A stretch of DNA of 64,000 nt from Wocania arenilitoris (GTDB lineage Bacteria > Bacteroidota > Bacteroidia > Flavobacteriales > Flavobacteriaceae): contig NZ_JAKKDU010000018.1 of NCBI RefSeq assembly GCF_021728535.1, positions 1 through 64,000 on the forward strand, written 5' to 3'. This document shows, piece after piece, positions 1-8,308 of this stretch. The notes below the pieces were generated by a model that did no database searches, was not told the DNA's origin, and saw only the letters and a program-made list of their open reading frames with translations. Numbering within the stretch: position 1 is the stretch's first letter; every line of letters starts with the position of its first letter. The translations under genes and the position numbers were made by a program.

Positions 1-433
1 AATTAATTTATACAACCAAATAAGATTACATTTATCTTTAGACTATAAAACACCTAATATGGTATATTTAAAAACAGCTTAATTCAATTTTAACCTGTAG
101 CCATATTTCAGGACTAGACATTCCCCACATCACGAAAACGAGATTAATTTCTCAAGCTAACGTGAAATTTTTAGGGGATTTTAATAAAATTTGGTTCGAA
201 ATATTGCTGAATAGACTACGAATAAAGAGATACAGAATAAAAACAACAAAATTTAACATTAGTCTCAATTATCAATATCGTTTTCATATAGAGATTAACT
301 TCAGTAATTGAAATGAGAATTTTAGCTTTGTATAAAGTTTTATGTGATTGGATTGGATTGGATTAGCTGAGATGTATATAAAAATAAATTTCAATATTAA
401 CTTTAAATTGACTAATAATAGAGGGAATTAAAC
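1..433. other. Left-edge region without a supported gene
   Basis: No gene can be supported here. A stretch open from about 72 to 311 on the + strand (79 codons) has no start codon and resembles no family I recognise, so it is either chance or a remnant. A perfect (GATTG)3-GATTA tandem lies at 346-365. A -7-like box TAGCTTTG lies at 323-330, about 100 nt before the next gene, but it has no well-placed -33 TTG. Confidence 0.4.
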
Positions 434-1573
434 ATGAAAAAAATTACTATTAAATCTTACCTGTACATACTGTTTAGTTTGTTTACACTTCAGTCGTTTG
501 CCCAAGGAGACGTCTCTACTACAGGAACGAAAGCGAAACTTGGGGAAAATAACATCAAAAATTTAATTGCACCTAATAACGGTAAACTAATCTATAATGG
601 CGTACTCTTTTCACTTGTGACAGAAACACAAGCTGAGTTGTATCGTTATTCCGAGGATTATTTTAATAAAGGAATGGATGGTACATTGAATTTGAAAAAA
701 GCAAGGACTCAACCGGGAATCAGCATTAGTTTCAAAACAAATAGTCCCTTAATCAAGTTAAAATTTGCCGAATTAGAAAATAGCTCAATCAGAAAAAGAA
801 GGTTTTCTGTTTTTAAGAATGGAATATTGGCATTTGATAATATTTCTGATATAGAATTTACCATTGCAAATCCAGCTAAAGATATCGCCAAATGGGAGGT
901 TTATTTACCCTCCTTTTCGGGTGTAAAGTTTTTAGGTATGGAATTGACTAATGACTATACTCTATATGATTTGCCTGTTGAAGACAAACCACTCTACATG
1001 GCTATTGGCAACTCAATAACACACGGTACTGGACAAAGTGGAACAATCGATACTTACCCATACAGAGTGGCTGAATCCCTTGGATTCAGGCTTATTAATT
1101 TGGCTACGGGCGGTTCCCGTATCTCCACCTCAACTCTGAGAAATTTTAATGATGTATCTCCAAGGCTTATAACCATTTTATGGGGGTATAATGATGTAAA
1201 TCAAAAAAAACCACTGTTAGATGTTATGCCAGTATACGATTCTTTGGTAAGTAGCTTATGTTCCAAATACCCACAGGCTGATATATATTGCATATTACAG
1301 ACATTTACCACTAAAGTGGTTGGTACAAGGAATGATGACAACCGCATTGATTCATTACGAAGCTGGACTCGCTCAACTGTTGAAAATCTTCAAAAAACTC
1401 ATAGCAATCTGTATCTAATAGATGGTGCAGACTATGTAATATCAGAAGCAGACTTAAATGATAAGGTGCATTTGAATAATCAAGGGGCTAAGAAATTAGC
1501 TGTTGGTATTGTTACTGAATATAATGCCAATATACGTAAACAGTCTGTCAATGACGCCTTAAAAATGGATTGA
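434..1573 (+). CDS. Exported SGNH/GDSL-family hydrolase (esterase-like)
   Basis: The 379-residue product starts with a signal peptide (MKKITIKSYLYILFSLF, then a likely cut after SFAQG) and should act in the periplasm or outside the cell. About residues 60-180 form a probable beta-sandwich like the N-terminal domain of CE2-type esterases. The SGNH catalytic domain follows. Block I is GNSITHGTG near residue 192 with the nucleophilic Ser, block II has the glycine in ATGGSR, block III is GYND near 249 with the oxyanion Asn, and block V is DKVHLN near 343 with the Asp-His pair. Such enzymes remove acyl groups from polysaccharides, but the substrate cannot be read here. The gene stands alone, followed by broken genes. 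The family call is firm; the substrate is unknown. Confidence 0.85.
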   Translation: MKKITIKSYLYILFSLFTLQSFAQGDVSTTGTKAKLGENNIKNLIAPNNGKLIYNGVLFSLVTETQAELYRYSEDYFNKGMDGTLNLKKARTQPGISISFKTNSPLIKLKFAELENSSIRKRRFSVFKNGILAFDNISDIEFTIANPAKDIAKWEVYLPSFSGVKFLGMELTNDYTLYDLPVEDKPLYMAIGNSITHGTGQSGTIDTYPYRVAESLGFRLINLATGGSRISTSTLRNFNDVSPRLITILWGYNDVNQKKPLLDVMPVYDSLVSSLCSKYPQADIYCILQTFTTKVVGTRNDDNRIDSLRSWTRSTVENLQKTHSNLYLIDGADYVISEADLNDKVHLNNQGAKKLAVGIVTEYNANIRKQSVNDALKMD

Positions 1574-1609
1574 GAAATTAGGAAACAAAATCAAGCTGAA
1601 TAAAACGCC

Positions 1610-1768
1610 ATACCTAAAAAGATCATCCTAACGCTATTTGTATTAAGTGGGCTTGGGTTGAAAGCCCAAGTGAACCTAGATTCACTCTACGCTGTTTGGC
1701 AAGATCAATCCCAATCTGATTCTGTTAGATTTAAAGCATACTCGGACTCAAATCTGGAAAACATATAA
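1610..1768 (+). pseudogene. Truncated N-terminus of a TPR/sensor-kinase-type exported protein
   Basis: The reading frame begins at an ATA where a start would be expected. It encodes PKKIILTLFVLSGLGLKAQ, a normal Bacteroidota signal peptide, then VNLDSLYAVWQDQSQSD and SVRFKAY. The pattern D-S-L-x-x-x-W-x-D followed by Q-x-D-S-V-R is typical of the start of tetratricopeptide sensor kinases or cyclases of this phylum. The frame stops after 52 codons, where the sequence crosses into a ParE-like frame. It looks like the stump left by a deletion. The family assignment is an inference from a short sequence. Confidence 0.5.
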
Positions 1769-1857
1769 TATTTTATGACTTGATTTCGAAAGATAGAATT
1801 CAAATTATAAGAATATTAAGCGAAAGAATGGATTTAAAAAATAGATTGACTGAATAA
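1741..1857 (+). pseudogene. C-terminal remnant of a RelE/ParE-family toxin
   Basis: In the frame ending at the TAA at 1855-1857 the translation includes GLKSGKHIIFYDL and RIQIIRILSERMDLKNRL. ParE toxins end in this way: a G-K-H-I-I-F-Y strand, then R-I-L-x-x-x-M-D and a terminal L. Only about 38 residues remain, no antitoxin gene is present, and the 5' side is fused out of frame to the preceding stump. It is therefore non-functional. The stop codon lies less than 10 nt before the structured repeat at 1865-1999, a layout like that of a gene cassette. Confidence 0.6.
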
Positions 1858-1864
1858 AAACTAC

Positions 1865-1999
1865 ACCCAACAAAGACGTGTATAATTAATGGCTAGTTCT
1901 CGCCTACTTACGAAAATCCTCGCGGATTTTCTATTCGGTTTGTATTTGCTAAATTAGTTGCTGAAACACGCAACGAAATCATACACAAAACCGTTATCC
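1865..1999 (+). repeat. Structured attC-like element
   Basis: This AT-rich element has a perfect inner hairpin AAAATCC-TCGC-GGATTTT at about 1913-1930. Outer arms are near-complementary: GTGTATAATT at 1878-1887 faces AAATCATACAC near 1976-1986. It opens with ACCCAAC, which fits the attC core RYYYAAC. It ends near CCGTTATCC, which keeps the GTT of the opposite core GTTRRRY but not all of the rest. Its length of about 135 nt is in the attC range. From memory, similar elements are dispersed in flavobacterial genomes. It directly follows a toxin remnant. The attC link is inference. Confidence 0.5.
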
Positions 2000-2201
2000 T
2001 ATAATACTGAATACTAAAATCTCTTTATTTTTTTTCCTTGTTTTTTTAACGTAACACATTGAAATTTTGCAACTTATACTCAAGTGTTTCAGTTTCTTGT
2101 CCGAAAAGAAAAAGGCAGTTTAAAACAAAAAAGAACATTAAGGGTATTTTGATTTTATATCGATTAATTATTTAAATATTTTTAAAATATTCTCGTAGAA
2201 A

Positions 2202-2227
2202 TAAAAAACCCCGAGCTTTCGCTCAGG
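2202..2227 (-). terminator. Rho-independent terminator of the ferredoxin gene
   Basis: Read on the minus strand, CCTGAGC-GAAA-GCTCGGG forms a 7-bp stem with one G-T pair and a GAAA tetraloop, followed by a run of six T. It lies about 30 nt after the ferredoxin stop codon. Confidence 0.85.
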
Positions 2228-2256
2228 ATCTATATTATATTAAATGTCATTATTTA

Positions 2257-2610
2257 CTAACCATTAGGATGCATAAAACGCTGCTTAGCCAATAATTCTT
2301 CTTCAGTTTCGACAACATCTTCATCTGGCACACAACAATCTACTGGACAAACCGCAGCACATTGCGGCTCATCATGAAACCCTTTACACTCAGTACACTT
2401 ATCTGGTACTATATAATAAATTTCATCACTAACAGGTTCTTGCGCTTCATCAGCATCAACTTCGTTTCCATTTGTAAGCACAACTTTTCCTTCTAAACTT
2501 GTTCCATCTTTATAGCGCCAATCGTCTGCACCTTCATAGATTGCAGTATTTGGGCATTCTGGCTCACAAGCACCACAATTTATACATTCGTCTGTTATTA
2601 TAATTGCCAT
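2257..2610 (-). CDS. 4Fe-4S dicluster ferredoxin
   Basis: This 117-residue cytoplasmic electron carrier has two cysteine sets. The first is C9-x2-C12-x2-C15-x3-C19-P. The second begins CTEC near residue 72 and ends in [10 protein letters not shown] longer, acidic insert separates them, as in 2[4Fe-4S] ferredoxins of the Alvin type common in Bacteroidota. It is transcribed divergently from an acyl-CoA reductase gene with only 68 bp between the start codons. A terminator follows it. The redox partner is not shown by the sequence; the shared control region suggests, but does not prove, a link to the reductase. Confidence 0.9.
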   Translation of the reverse strand: MAIIITDECINCGACEPECPNTAIYEGADDWRYKDGTSLEGKVVLTNGNEVDADEAQEPVSDEIYYIVPDKCTECKGFHDEPQCAAVCPVDCCVPDEDVVETEEELLAKQRFMHPNG

Positions 2611-2626
2611 AGCGTTTTTTTCTTTC

Positions 2627-2672
2627 TAAATTTGCAGACGCAAAAATAACGCCAAAACCATTCATAACCAAA
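2627..2672. promoter_or_regulatory. Divergent promoter pair between the ferredoxin and acyl-CoA reductase genes
   Basis: For the minus-strand gene, the -7 box TATTTTTG is the complement of 2641-2648 and TTTG is the complement of 2669-2672, with a 20-nt spacer. For the plus-strand gene, the -7 box is TAAATTTG at 2627-2634, with TTG at 2604-2606 and a 20-nt spacer. Both fit the Bacteroidota consensus TTG-N(about 19)-TAnnTTTG. The two -7 boxes are 6 bp apart and face each other, so simultaneous use should interfere. Confidence 0.65.
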
Positions 2673-2678
2673 TAGAGA

Positions 2679-3737
2679 ATGAATTTACAACAAAGAATTA
2701 ACGCTTTTGTAAAATTAGGAGATTTTATAAGTCAATTTTCTAATGAAGCTATCCAAAAAAAGGATAATGTGGAACACAACGATGTATTCTTTGACGGTTT
2801 TAAGCACCAATTAAAATTAGCCGAAGAGCATAACGGCTGGTTTACTCAAGAAAATATAAAATTTGCATTAAATGGATGGTCAAACTCTTTAACTCTAGAA
2901 AATTTAACAAAGTGGTTACAACCTTATAATTTAAAGGTTTCTAGCCCTAAAAAAGTTGTCATAATTATGGCAGGAAATATTCCATTAGTTGGGTTTCATG
3001 ATTTTTTATCGGTGCTAATTTCAGGGCATCAGGTTTTGGTTAAACAATCTTCAAATGATAAACATTTACTTCCTTTTTTAGCAAAATATATAGAATATGT
3101 TGAAAATGATTTTAAAGGTAAAATTAAATTTACTGAAGAAAAAATTAAAGATTTTGATGCAGTAATTGCCACTGGCAGTAATAATACTGCGCGGTATTTC
3201 GAGCACTATTTTAAAGGGAAACCAGCAATTATAAGAAATAACAGAAACTCGATTGCTGTTTTAAATGGCAAAGAATCTACTAAAGATTTAAAAAACTTAT
3301 CCGAAGACATTTTTAGGTACTACGGATTGGGTTGCAGAAATGTGTCAAAACTTTTTGTTCCTAAAGACTATAAATTTGATGCTTTTTTTGAAGCCATATA
3401 TCATTGGCATCCTATTATAGAAAAAGCTAAATATGCAAATAATTACGACTATAATAAAGCCGTTTATTTAATGAGTGAATTTGATATGCTTGAAAATGGT
3501 TTTTTTATGATTAAAGAAGATAAAAGCTACGCATCGCCTATTGCCTCCTTGTTTTACGAATATTACAATAATGTTAAAGAATTAAAGCAAAAAATTGAGG
3601 ACGATAAAAATCAAATTCAGTGCATTGTTTCTCACGGATTTATAAACCATGAAATTGCATTTGGCAAAACACAAAATCCTCAACTTTGGGATTATGCAGA
3701 TGATGTAGATACTATTGCATTTTTGTTAGCAAATTGA
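2679..3737 (+). CDS. Acyl-CoA reductase (LuxC-like family)
   Basis: The 352-residue product matches the acyl-CoA reductase/LuxC family, a branch of the aldehyde dehydrogenase fold that reduces acyl-CoA to the aldehyde with NADPH. Visible features are the nucleotide-binding stretch KVVIIMAGNIPLVGFHD near residues 91-107, VLVKQSSND, and VIATGSNNTARYF near 163. GLGCRNVSK near residue 215-222 probably holds the active-site Cys. The gene lies between a divergent ferredoxin gene and serC-serA. No luxD/luxE-type partner is present, so light production is not implied. A role in lipid or aldehyde metabolism is likely; the true substrate is unknown. Confidence 0.8.
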   Translation: MNLQQRINAFVKLGDFISQFSNEAIQKKDNVEHNDVFFDGFKHQLKLAEEHNGWFTQENIKFALNGWSNSLTLENLTKWLQPYNLKVSSPKKVVIIMAGNIPLVGFHDFLSVLISGHQVLVKQSSNDKHLLPFLAKYIEYVENDFKGKIKFTEEKIKDFDAVIATGSNNTARYFEHYFKGKPAIIRNNRNSIAVLNGKESTKDLKNLSEDIFRYYGLGCRNVSKLFVPKDYKFDAFFEAIYHWHPIIEKAKYANNYDYNKAVYLMSEFDMLENGFFMIKEDKSYASPIASLFYEYYNNVKELKQKIEDDKNQIQCIVSHGFINHEIAFGKTQNPQLWDYADDVDTIAFLLAN

Positions 3738-3816
3738 TGAAAAAATTATTGATTATTCAACAAAAATTCTCATATAAATTAAGACATTTGCAACTTAAAA
3801 TTTCAATCATTAAAAA

Positions 3817-3914
3817 ATGAAACATCCATGATTAATATTTAATCACACAACCAAATGATTATTTAGGATGTTACATGTGACCGTTGAATAACAATAAATA
3901 TAAACACATGAAAA
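3817..3914 (+). repeat. Repeat A copy 1 (start-codon-linked hairpin element)
   Basis: This is a ~97-bp element that ends at the ATG of serC (3908). It contains the perfect hairpin TGATTAA-TAT-TTAATCA and the enclosing arms AACATCC and GGATGTT. TTACATGTGACCG and then AATAAATATAAACAC precede the start codon. The same sequence recurs at 24736-24833 and 46739-46835 with only two or so substitutions. A TTG in the repeat is in frame with serC and can mislead start calling. Confidence 0.85.
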
Positions 3915-4972
3915 AACATAACTTTAGTGCAGGGCCATGTATTTTACCTCCAGAAGTATTATTAAAAGCTTCCCAAGCTGTTGTAGATTTAGACGGAAGT
4001 GGTTTATCTTTAGTTGAAATATCACACAGAAGTAAAGCTTTTGTTGATATTATGGAAAAAGCCAGAGCATTAGCTTTAGAATTACTTGGTTTAGAAGGTA
4101 AAGGTTATAAAGCTTTATTTTTACAAGGCGGAGCAAGCACGCAGTTTTTAATGGTTGCTTTAAACCTTTTAGAAAAAAGAGCAGGCTATTTAAACTCTGG
4201 CACATGGGCAGATAAAGCTATTAAAGAGGCGAAAATTTATGATGACATTTATGAAGTAGGCTCTTCTAAAAATGCTAATTACAACTATATTCCAAAAGGT
4301 TACGATATTCCTTCAGATTACGATTATTTTCATTGTACATCAAACAACACCATTTTTGGAACACAAATGAAATCATTCCCAAAATGTGATATCCCTTTGG
4401 TTTGTGATATGAGTAGCGATATTTTTTCTCGAAAACTAGACTTTACACAATTTGATTTGATATATGCTGGCGCACAAAAAAATATGGGTCCAGCAGGAAC
4501 TACACTTGTAGTAATTAAAGAAGATATTCTTGGAAAAGTATCACGTAAAATTCCATCTATGATGGATTACAAAGTACATATTAGTAAAGGCAGTATGTTT
4601 AATACGCCCCCTGTATTTGCAGTATATACTTCTATGTTAACCCTAGAATGGCTAAAAAACCTTGGTGGAATTGAGACCATAGAAAAGGAAAATGAAAAGA
4701 AAGCACGCTTAATGTATTCTGAAATTGATTTAAACCCATTATTTAAAGGTTTTGCTACTAAAGAAGATCGATCTAGCATGAATGCAACATTCACTTTAGA
4801 AAACGAAAACCTAAAAGAAACATTTGAAACCATGCTAAAAGAAGGTGGTATTAATGGTTTGAATGGGCACAGAAGTGTTGGTGGCTACAGAGCATCAATG
4901 TATAATGCATTGCCACTAGACAGTGTTAAAGCATTAGTAGAAATAATGAGCGAATTAGAAAGTAAAGCATAA
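3908..4972 (+). CDS. serC: 3-phosphoserine/phosphohydroxythreonine transaminase
   Basis: This PLP enzyme converts 3-phosphohydroxypyruvate plus glutamate to phosphoserine. I start it at ATG 3908 (MKKHNFSAGPCILP), not at the TTG 24 nt upstream, because those codons belong to Repeat A, which is copied elsewhere. The resulting 354 residues fit the family. Visible marks are NFSAGPC at the N-terminus, LQGGASTQF near residue 73, the cofactor lysine in GAQKNMGPAG near residue 190, and GLNGHRSVGGYRASMYNA at the C-terminus. The serA-like gene follows 48 bp downstream, so the pair forms a serine biosynthesis operon. Its leader lies entirely within Repeat A, which may carry its promoter. Confidence 0.95.
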   Translation: MKKHNFSAGPCILPPEVLLKASQAVVDLDGSGLSLVEISHRSKAFVDIMEKARALALELLGLEGKGYKALFLQGGASTQFLMVALNLLEKRAGYLNSGTWADKAIKEAKIYDDIYEVGSSKNANYNYIPKGYDIPSDYDYFHCTSNNTIFGTQMKSFPKCDIPLVCDMSSDIFSRKLDFTQFDLIYAGAQKNMGPAGTTLVVIKEDILGKVSRKIPSMMDYKVHISKGSMFNTPPVFAVYTSMLTLEWLKNLGGIETIEKENEKKARLMYSEIDLNPLFKGFATKEDRSSMNATFTLENENLKETFETMLKEGGINGLNGHRSVGGYRASMYNALPLDSVKALVEIMSELESKA

Positions 4973-5020
4973 ATTAACTATAAAGCATATTCGCTTTTGC
5001 GGAAATAAAAAATTAAAAAA

Positions 5021-5971
5021 ATGAAAGTATTAGCAAACGACGGTATTTCTCAAAGTGGTATAGATGCACTTGAAAAAGCTGGTTATAATGTAAGCACAAC
5101 CACAGTAGCTCAAGAACAATTAATTAATTACATCAACCAAAACGATATTACTGTTTTATTAGTACGAAGCGCAACTACGGTTAGAAAAGATTTAATAGAC
5201 GCTTGCCCTAGCTTAAAAATTATAGGGCGTGGTGGTGTTGGCATGGATAATATTGATGTAGAATATGCACGCGAAAAAGGGCTTTCAGTTATAAACACAC
5301 CCGCGGCATCATCACACTCTGTTGCTGAGTTAGTATTTGGACATCTTTACGGTTTATCACGTTTTTTACACAACTCTAACAGAGATATGCCACTAGAAGG
5401 TGACAGCAATTTTAAAGGCTTAAAAAAAGCCTACGCTAAAGGAACCGAGTTAAAAGGAAAAACTTTAGGTGTTTTAGGTTTTGGTCGAATTGGTCAAGCT
5501 ACTGCAAAAGTGGCTCTAGGAATTGGCATGAAAGTAATTGCTTTTGATCCGTTTTTAGAAAAAGCCAATTTAGAACTAGAGTTTTTTGATGGTCAAACCG
5601 TAAATTTTAATATTGAAACTATTTCTAAAGAAGATGTTTTAAGACAATCTGATTTTATTACTCTGCATGTTCCTGCTCAAAAAGATTATGTTATTGATGA
5701 GGCAGAGTTTAATATCATGAAAGATGGCGTGATTTTAGCCAATGCAGCTCGTGGTGGTGTAGTAAACGAAATTGCTCTTGTAAAAGCAATAGAAACTGGA
5801 AAAGTAGCAAGAGCTGCTTTAGATGTTTTTGAAAAAGAACCTAAACCAGAAATCCAATTATTAATGAATCCTTCGCTTTCGTTAACTCCTCACACAGGCG
5901 CCGCAACTAACGAAGCACAAGATAGAATTGGTACAGAACTAGCATCACAAATAATAAGCATTCTTGGATAA
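5021..5971 (+). CDS. serA: D-3-phosphoglycerate dehydrogenase (short, D-2-hydroxyacid dehydrogenase family)
   Basis: The 316-residue protein is an NAD-dependent D-2-hydroxyacid dehydrogenase. It has the nucleotide-binding motif LGVLGFGRIGQ near residue 150, the catalytic Arg in NAARGGVVNE, the Glu in DVFEKEP and the His in LTPHTGAAT near the C-terminus. It lacks the ACT regulatory domain of longer SerA proteins, so feedback by serine through that domain is not expected. Its place 48 bp after serC supports phosphoglycerate dehydrogenase activity, the first step of serine synthesis. A terminator at 6015 closes the operon. Confidence 0.85.
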   Translation: MKVLANDGISQSGIDALEKAGYNVSTTTVAQEQLINYINQNDITVLLVRSATTVRKDLIDACPSLKIIGRGGVGMDNIDVEYAREKGLSVINTPAASSHSVAELVFGHLYGLSRFLHNSNRDMPLEGDSNFKGLKKAYAKGTELKGKTLGVLGFGRIGQATAKVALGIGMKVIAFDPFLEKANLELEFFDGQTVNFNIETISKEDVLRQSDFITLHVPAQKDYVIDEAEFNIMKDGVILANAARGGVVNEIALVKAIETGKVARAALDVFEKEPKPEIQLLMNPSLSLTPHTGAATNEAQDRIGTELASQIISILG

Positions 5972-6014
5972 AAGAATTGTTTTAAAATAAAATGTGACCT
6001 AAAAGGTATATTTG

Positions 6015-6043
6015 AGTCCTAACTATATGTTGGGACTTTTTTT
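6015..6043 (+). terminator. Terminator of the serC-serA operon
   Basis: The stem GTCCTAAC-TATAT-GTTGGGAC (8 bp with one G-T pair) is followed by seven T. It lies 44 nt after the serA stop. Confidence 0.85.
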
Positions 6044-6092
6044 GTACCTTCAACATCCAATTTTATTAACCCTTTAAAAACAAAATATAATC

Positions 6093-6731
6093 ATGTCAGG
6101 AATTTTAGATTTATTAAACAGTGACTTAGGAAAAACCATTATTAGAGGTGTTTCTAATCAAACCAATCAACCTCAAAACAAAACACAAGATGTCTTAACT
6201 ATGGCTTTACCTGTATTAATGCAGGCTATGAAACGAAATGCTTCAACTCCACAAGGCGCTGAAGGTTTACTAGGTGCTTTAAAGGGTAAACACGATGGTA
6301 GCATTTTAGATAACTTAGGAGGCTTGTTTGGCGGCGGTATTGATTCTAATGTACTTGAAGATGGTGGTAAAATTTTAGGGCATGTTTTAGGTAATAAGCA
6401 ACAAAATGTACAAAATGCATTAAGCCAAAAATCTGGAATGGATGCTGGTTCTATTGCTCAAATACTTAAAGTTGCAGCTCCAATTTTAATGGGGGTTTTA
6501 GGAAAACAAACTAGACAACAGCAAGTAAGTAGTCCAAGCGGTATTGAAGGTTTACTTGGAGGCTTATTAAAAGGAAACTCTCCACAACAAGAACAAAGCT
6601 TTTTAGAATCTATTTTAGATGCTGATGGCGATGGTAGTGTAATTGATGATGTTGCAGGAATGGTGCTTGGTGGCAACAAAAAGAAAGGAGGGCTTGCTGG
6701 TTTACTAGGTGGCCTTTTTGGAGGGAAATAA
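6093..6731 (+). CDS. DUF937 domain protein
   Basis: The 212-residue product is rich in Gly, Leu and Gln and resembles DUF937/YidB-like proteins. Helical segments such as DVLTMALPVLMQAMKRN near residues 33-47 alternate with GGLFGGG-type glycine stretches. An acidic stretch, DADGDGSVIDDVAG, near residue 176 looks like a Ca-binding or dockerin-like loop. The chain ends in LLGGLFGGK. There is no signal peptide, so it is probably cytoplasmic. No function is established for the family. The gene has its own terminator at 6754. Confidence 0.75.
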   Translation: MSGILDLLNSDLGKTIIRGVSNQTNQPQNKTQDVLTMALPVLMQAMKRNASTPQGAEGLLGALKGKHDGSILDNLGGLFGGGIDSNVLEDGGKILGHVLGNKQQNVQNALSQKSGMDAGSIAQILKVAAPILMGVLGKQTRQQQVSSPSGIEGLLGGLLKGNSPQQEQSFLESILDADGDGSVIDDVAGMVLGGNKKKGGLAGLLGGLFGGK

Positions 6732-6753
6732 ATTTCACTTAAATATATTTTAA

Positions 6754-6786
6754 AAATAGTTAAACATCAAGTTTAGCTATTTTTTT
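6754..6786 (+). terminator. Terminator after the DUF937 gene
   Basis: A 12-bp stem, AAATAGTTAAAC-ATCAA-GTTTAGCTATTT with one G-T pair, merges into a run of T. Confidence 0.85.
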
Positions 6787-6911
6787 GTTAAAAGGATTCC
6801 AAAATAATAGACAGAGGAATGATTTTTGTATTTTTACTTAAAAAAAGTATAGTTCACTCACAGAAATAGTTCGTTAACTCATTCTAACTATTACGGCTTT
6901 TTAGTTATCTA

Positions 6912-6919
6912 TACATTTG
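6912..6919 (+). promoter_or_regulatory. -7 box before the DUF6146 gene
   Basis: TACATTTG matches TAnnTTTG and lies 20 nt before the ATG. No clear TTG is seen at the -33 distance. Confidence 0.4.
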
Positions 6920-6939
6920 AAAAAGAAAAAAATATTCTC

Positions 6940-7383
6940 ATGAAAAAAATTATTTACACCCTGATGGTCTTTGGATTTATGTATAGTTGCAATACTCCAA
7001 AGACAACGGTTTCTCAAAAAAAGAAATCAGAAAAAGAACTTGCTATAGCAAGTAACGACACCGTTACAATTGCTAATGAAGACTTAGAATACGAACTTAT
7101 CATTATTGAACCTGGTTTTAATGTTTGGCTTCAAAGTATAGCAAAACCAGAAGGCTTTTATTCTCAAGATTTTTTAGAAAACAGAAATTACCTTTTTGTA
7201 ACTGAATGGAACCAAAGAGTACTTCAACCTTTCCGTTTTAATACTGATTTATATCAATTCCAGATTGATTATCAACCCACTATAGATTATGGCTATGAGT
7301 TAAATTATAAATTGTATAATTACTTCATTTACTTTCAGTTAAATTACAAACAACAATTAACTGGTTTTGTGCCCAGAATTTAA
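6940..7383 (+). CDS. Small lipoprotein, DUF6146-like
   Basis: The 147-residue product has a lipoprotein signal (MKKIIYTLMVFGFMYSC, lipid-attached Cys at 17) and should be anchored in a membrane facing the periplasm. A basic linker is followed by a compact domain with many aromatic residues, including EPGFNVWLQSIAKPEGFYSQ and YLFVTEWNQRVLQP. This pattern fits DUF6146, a family restricted to Bacteroidota with no known function. It is followed by two overlapping membrane or export genes, and may be transcribed with them. Confidence 0.7.
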   Translation: MKKIIYTLMVFGFMYSCNTPKTTVSQKKKSEKELAIASNDTVTIANEDLEYELIIIEPGFNVWLQSIAKPEGFYSQDFLENRNYLFVTEWNQRVLQPFRFNTDLYQFQIDYQPTIDYGYELNYKLYNYFIYFQLNYKQQLTGFVPRI

Positions 7384-7418
7384 ATCACTTTAATTACTTT
7401 TGCTTCTAAAATTTTAAA

Positions 7419-7913
7419 GTGAAGAAATTTAAAGAGTACTGGCAAATACAAAAAAACTGGCAACTTATTTTTCCTTTTTTAGGACTAGTTGGCTTGGGTT
7501 ATTCATCATTAAAATTATCCAAAATCTTTATAAATGATGAAAATATTGTTTTTAGTTTATTGTTAAGTGTTATTCTATTTTTTTTACTTTTAAAATTAAT
7601 TTTATTTATTTTTAGAAAATTAGAAAAAAAATGGGAAGTTAGCTTTAAATGGGAAATGATAAGTATTTTTTTAGTGTTCGCCATTACGGGTTCATCATCT
7701 ATTTTTATAGGTAAACCATTAATAAAGCTAATGGGTATAAACAAAGAAAACTTACCAACCTATGTATATTGGGCCTTATATATTGTCTTGGGCTTTATAT
7801 TTTATCAAGTATTACTAGTTTTAATTGGCTGGATTTTTGGTCAATATAAGTTTTTCTGGAATTTTGAAAAAAAGATGCTTCGTAAAATTGGCTTTAAACG
7901 TTTTTTAAATTAG
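7419..7913 (+). CDS. Membrane protein, DUF6787-like
   Basis: The product is 164 residues with a GTG start at 7419, there being no ATG at the right place. Four hydrophobic segments lie near residues 15-30, 43-62, 80-97 and 115-140. It ends with a short basic tail, FFWNFEKKMLRKIGFKRF. The WQIQKNWQLIFPFLGL opening and the FGQYKFFWNFEKKM ending are typical of DUF6787 membrane proteins of flavobacteria. Its stop codon shares one base with the next start, indicating translational coupling. Function unknown. Confidence 0.6.
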   Translation: MKKFKEYWQIQKNWQLIFPFLGLVGLGYSSLKLSKIFINDENIVFSLLLSVILFFLLLKLILFIFRKLEKKWEVSFKWEMISIFLVFAITGSSSIFIGKPLIKLMGINKENLPTYVYWALYIVLGFIFYQVLLVLIGWIFGQYKFFWNFEKKMLRKIGFKRFLN

Positions 7914-8245
7914 TGCAAAGCATAAAAAAACATACCGCTTTTAAAGTAATAACTTTGGTTATTGCAGTTGTATTTTTAGCACCATCAGCTGTAAAATTCT
8001 CGCACATATTTACTCACCACACCCACAAGGTTTGTAAGGGAGAACAAACCACGCATATACATAAAATTGATTTTGATTGTGATTTTTATAAATTTCAACT
8101 TAATAAGAACTTTACCCAGTCGCTTTTTTATATTGACTTATTTTTAGATAAAAACAAGCCTCAATTAATTGCTTCACAATATCATTTTTTAAGTAAATAT
8201 AAACGTTTACAAAGTTCTCTTCGCGGTCCTCCTGCCTTAATTTAA
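7913..8245 (+). CDS. Small exported His-rich protein beside a TonB receptor
   Basis: The 110-residue product begins with GTG at 7913, overlapping the previous stop by one base. A hydrophobic segment, ITLVIAVVFLAPSAVKF, near residues 13-29 acts as signal or anchor. It is followed by HIFTHHTHKVCKGEQTTHIH, which has seven His and one Cys in 20 residues. It ends in SLRGPPALI, an ending that, from memory, recurs in small proteins next to metal-linked TonB receptors and efflux genes. The next gene is a TonB receptor with a His/Asp-rich loop. Together they suggest metal binding at the envelope; this is inference. Confidence 0.6.
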   Translation: MQSIKKHTAFKVITLVIAVVFLAPSAVKFSHIFTHHTHKVCKGEQTTHIHKIDFDCDFYKFQLNKNFTQSLFYIDLFLDKNKPQLIASQYHFLSKYKRLQSSLRGPPALI

Positions 8246-8308
8246 TAATCATATTACATGCTGAAGTTCTTTCAGCTAAACTATTATTAAATTAAAATCA
8301 AAAAAATA

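Noticed and set aside
2679-3737. Bioluminescence (lux) locus suggested by the LuxC-like reductase
   Set aside because: No luxA, luxB, luxD or luxE homologue is nearby, and LuxC-like reductases are common in non-luminous Bacteroidota.
3817-3914. Repeat A as a serine- or metabolite-sensing riboswitch for serC
   Set aside because: Nearly identical copies stand before an unrelated sugar gene and beside a transposase remnant, which fits a mobile or copied element better than a metabolite aptamer.
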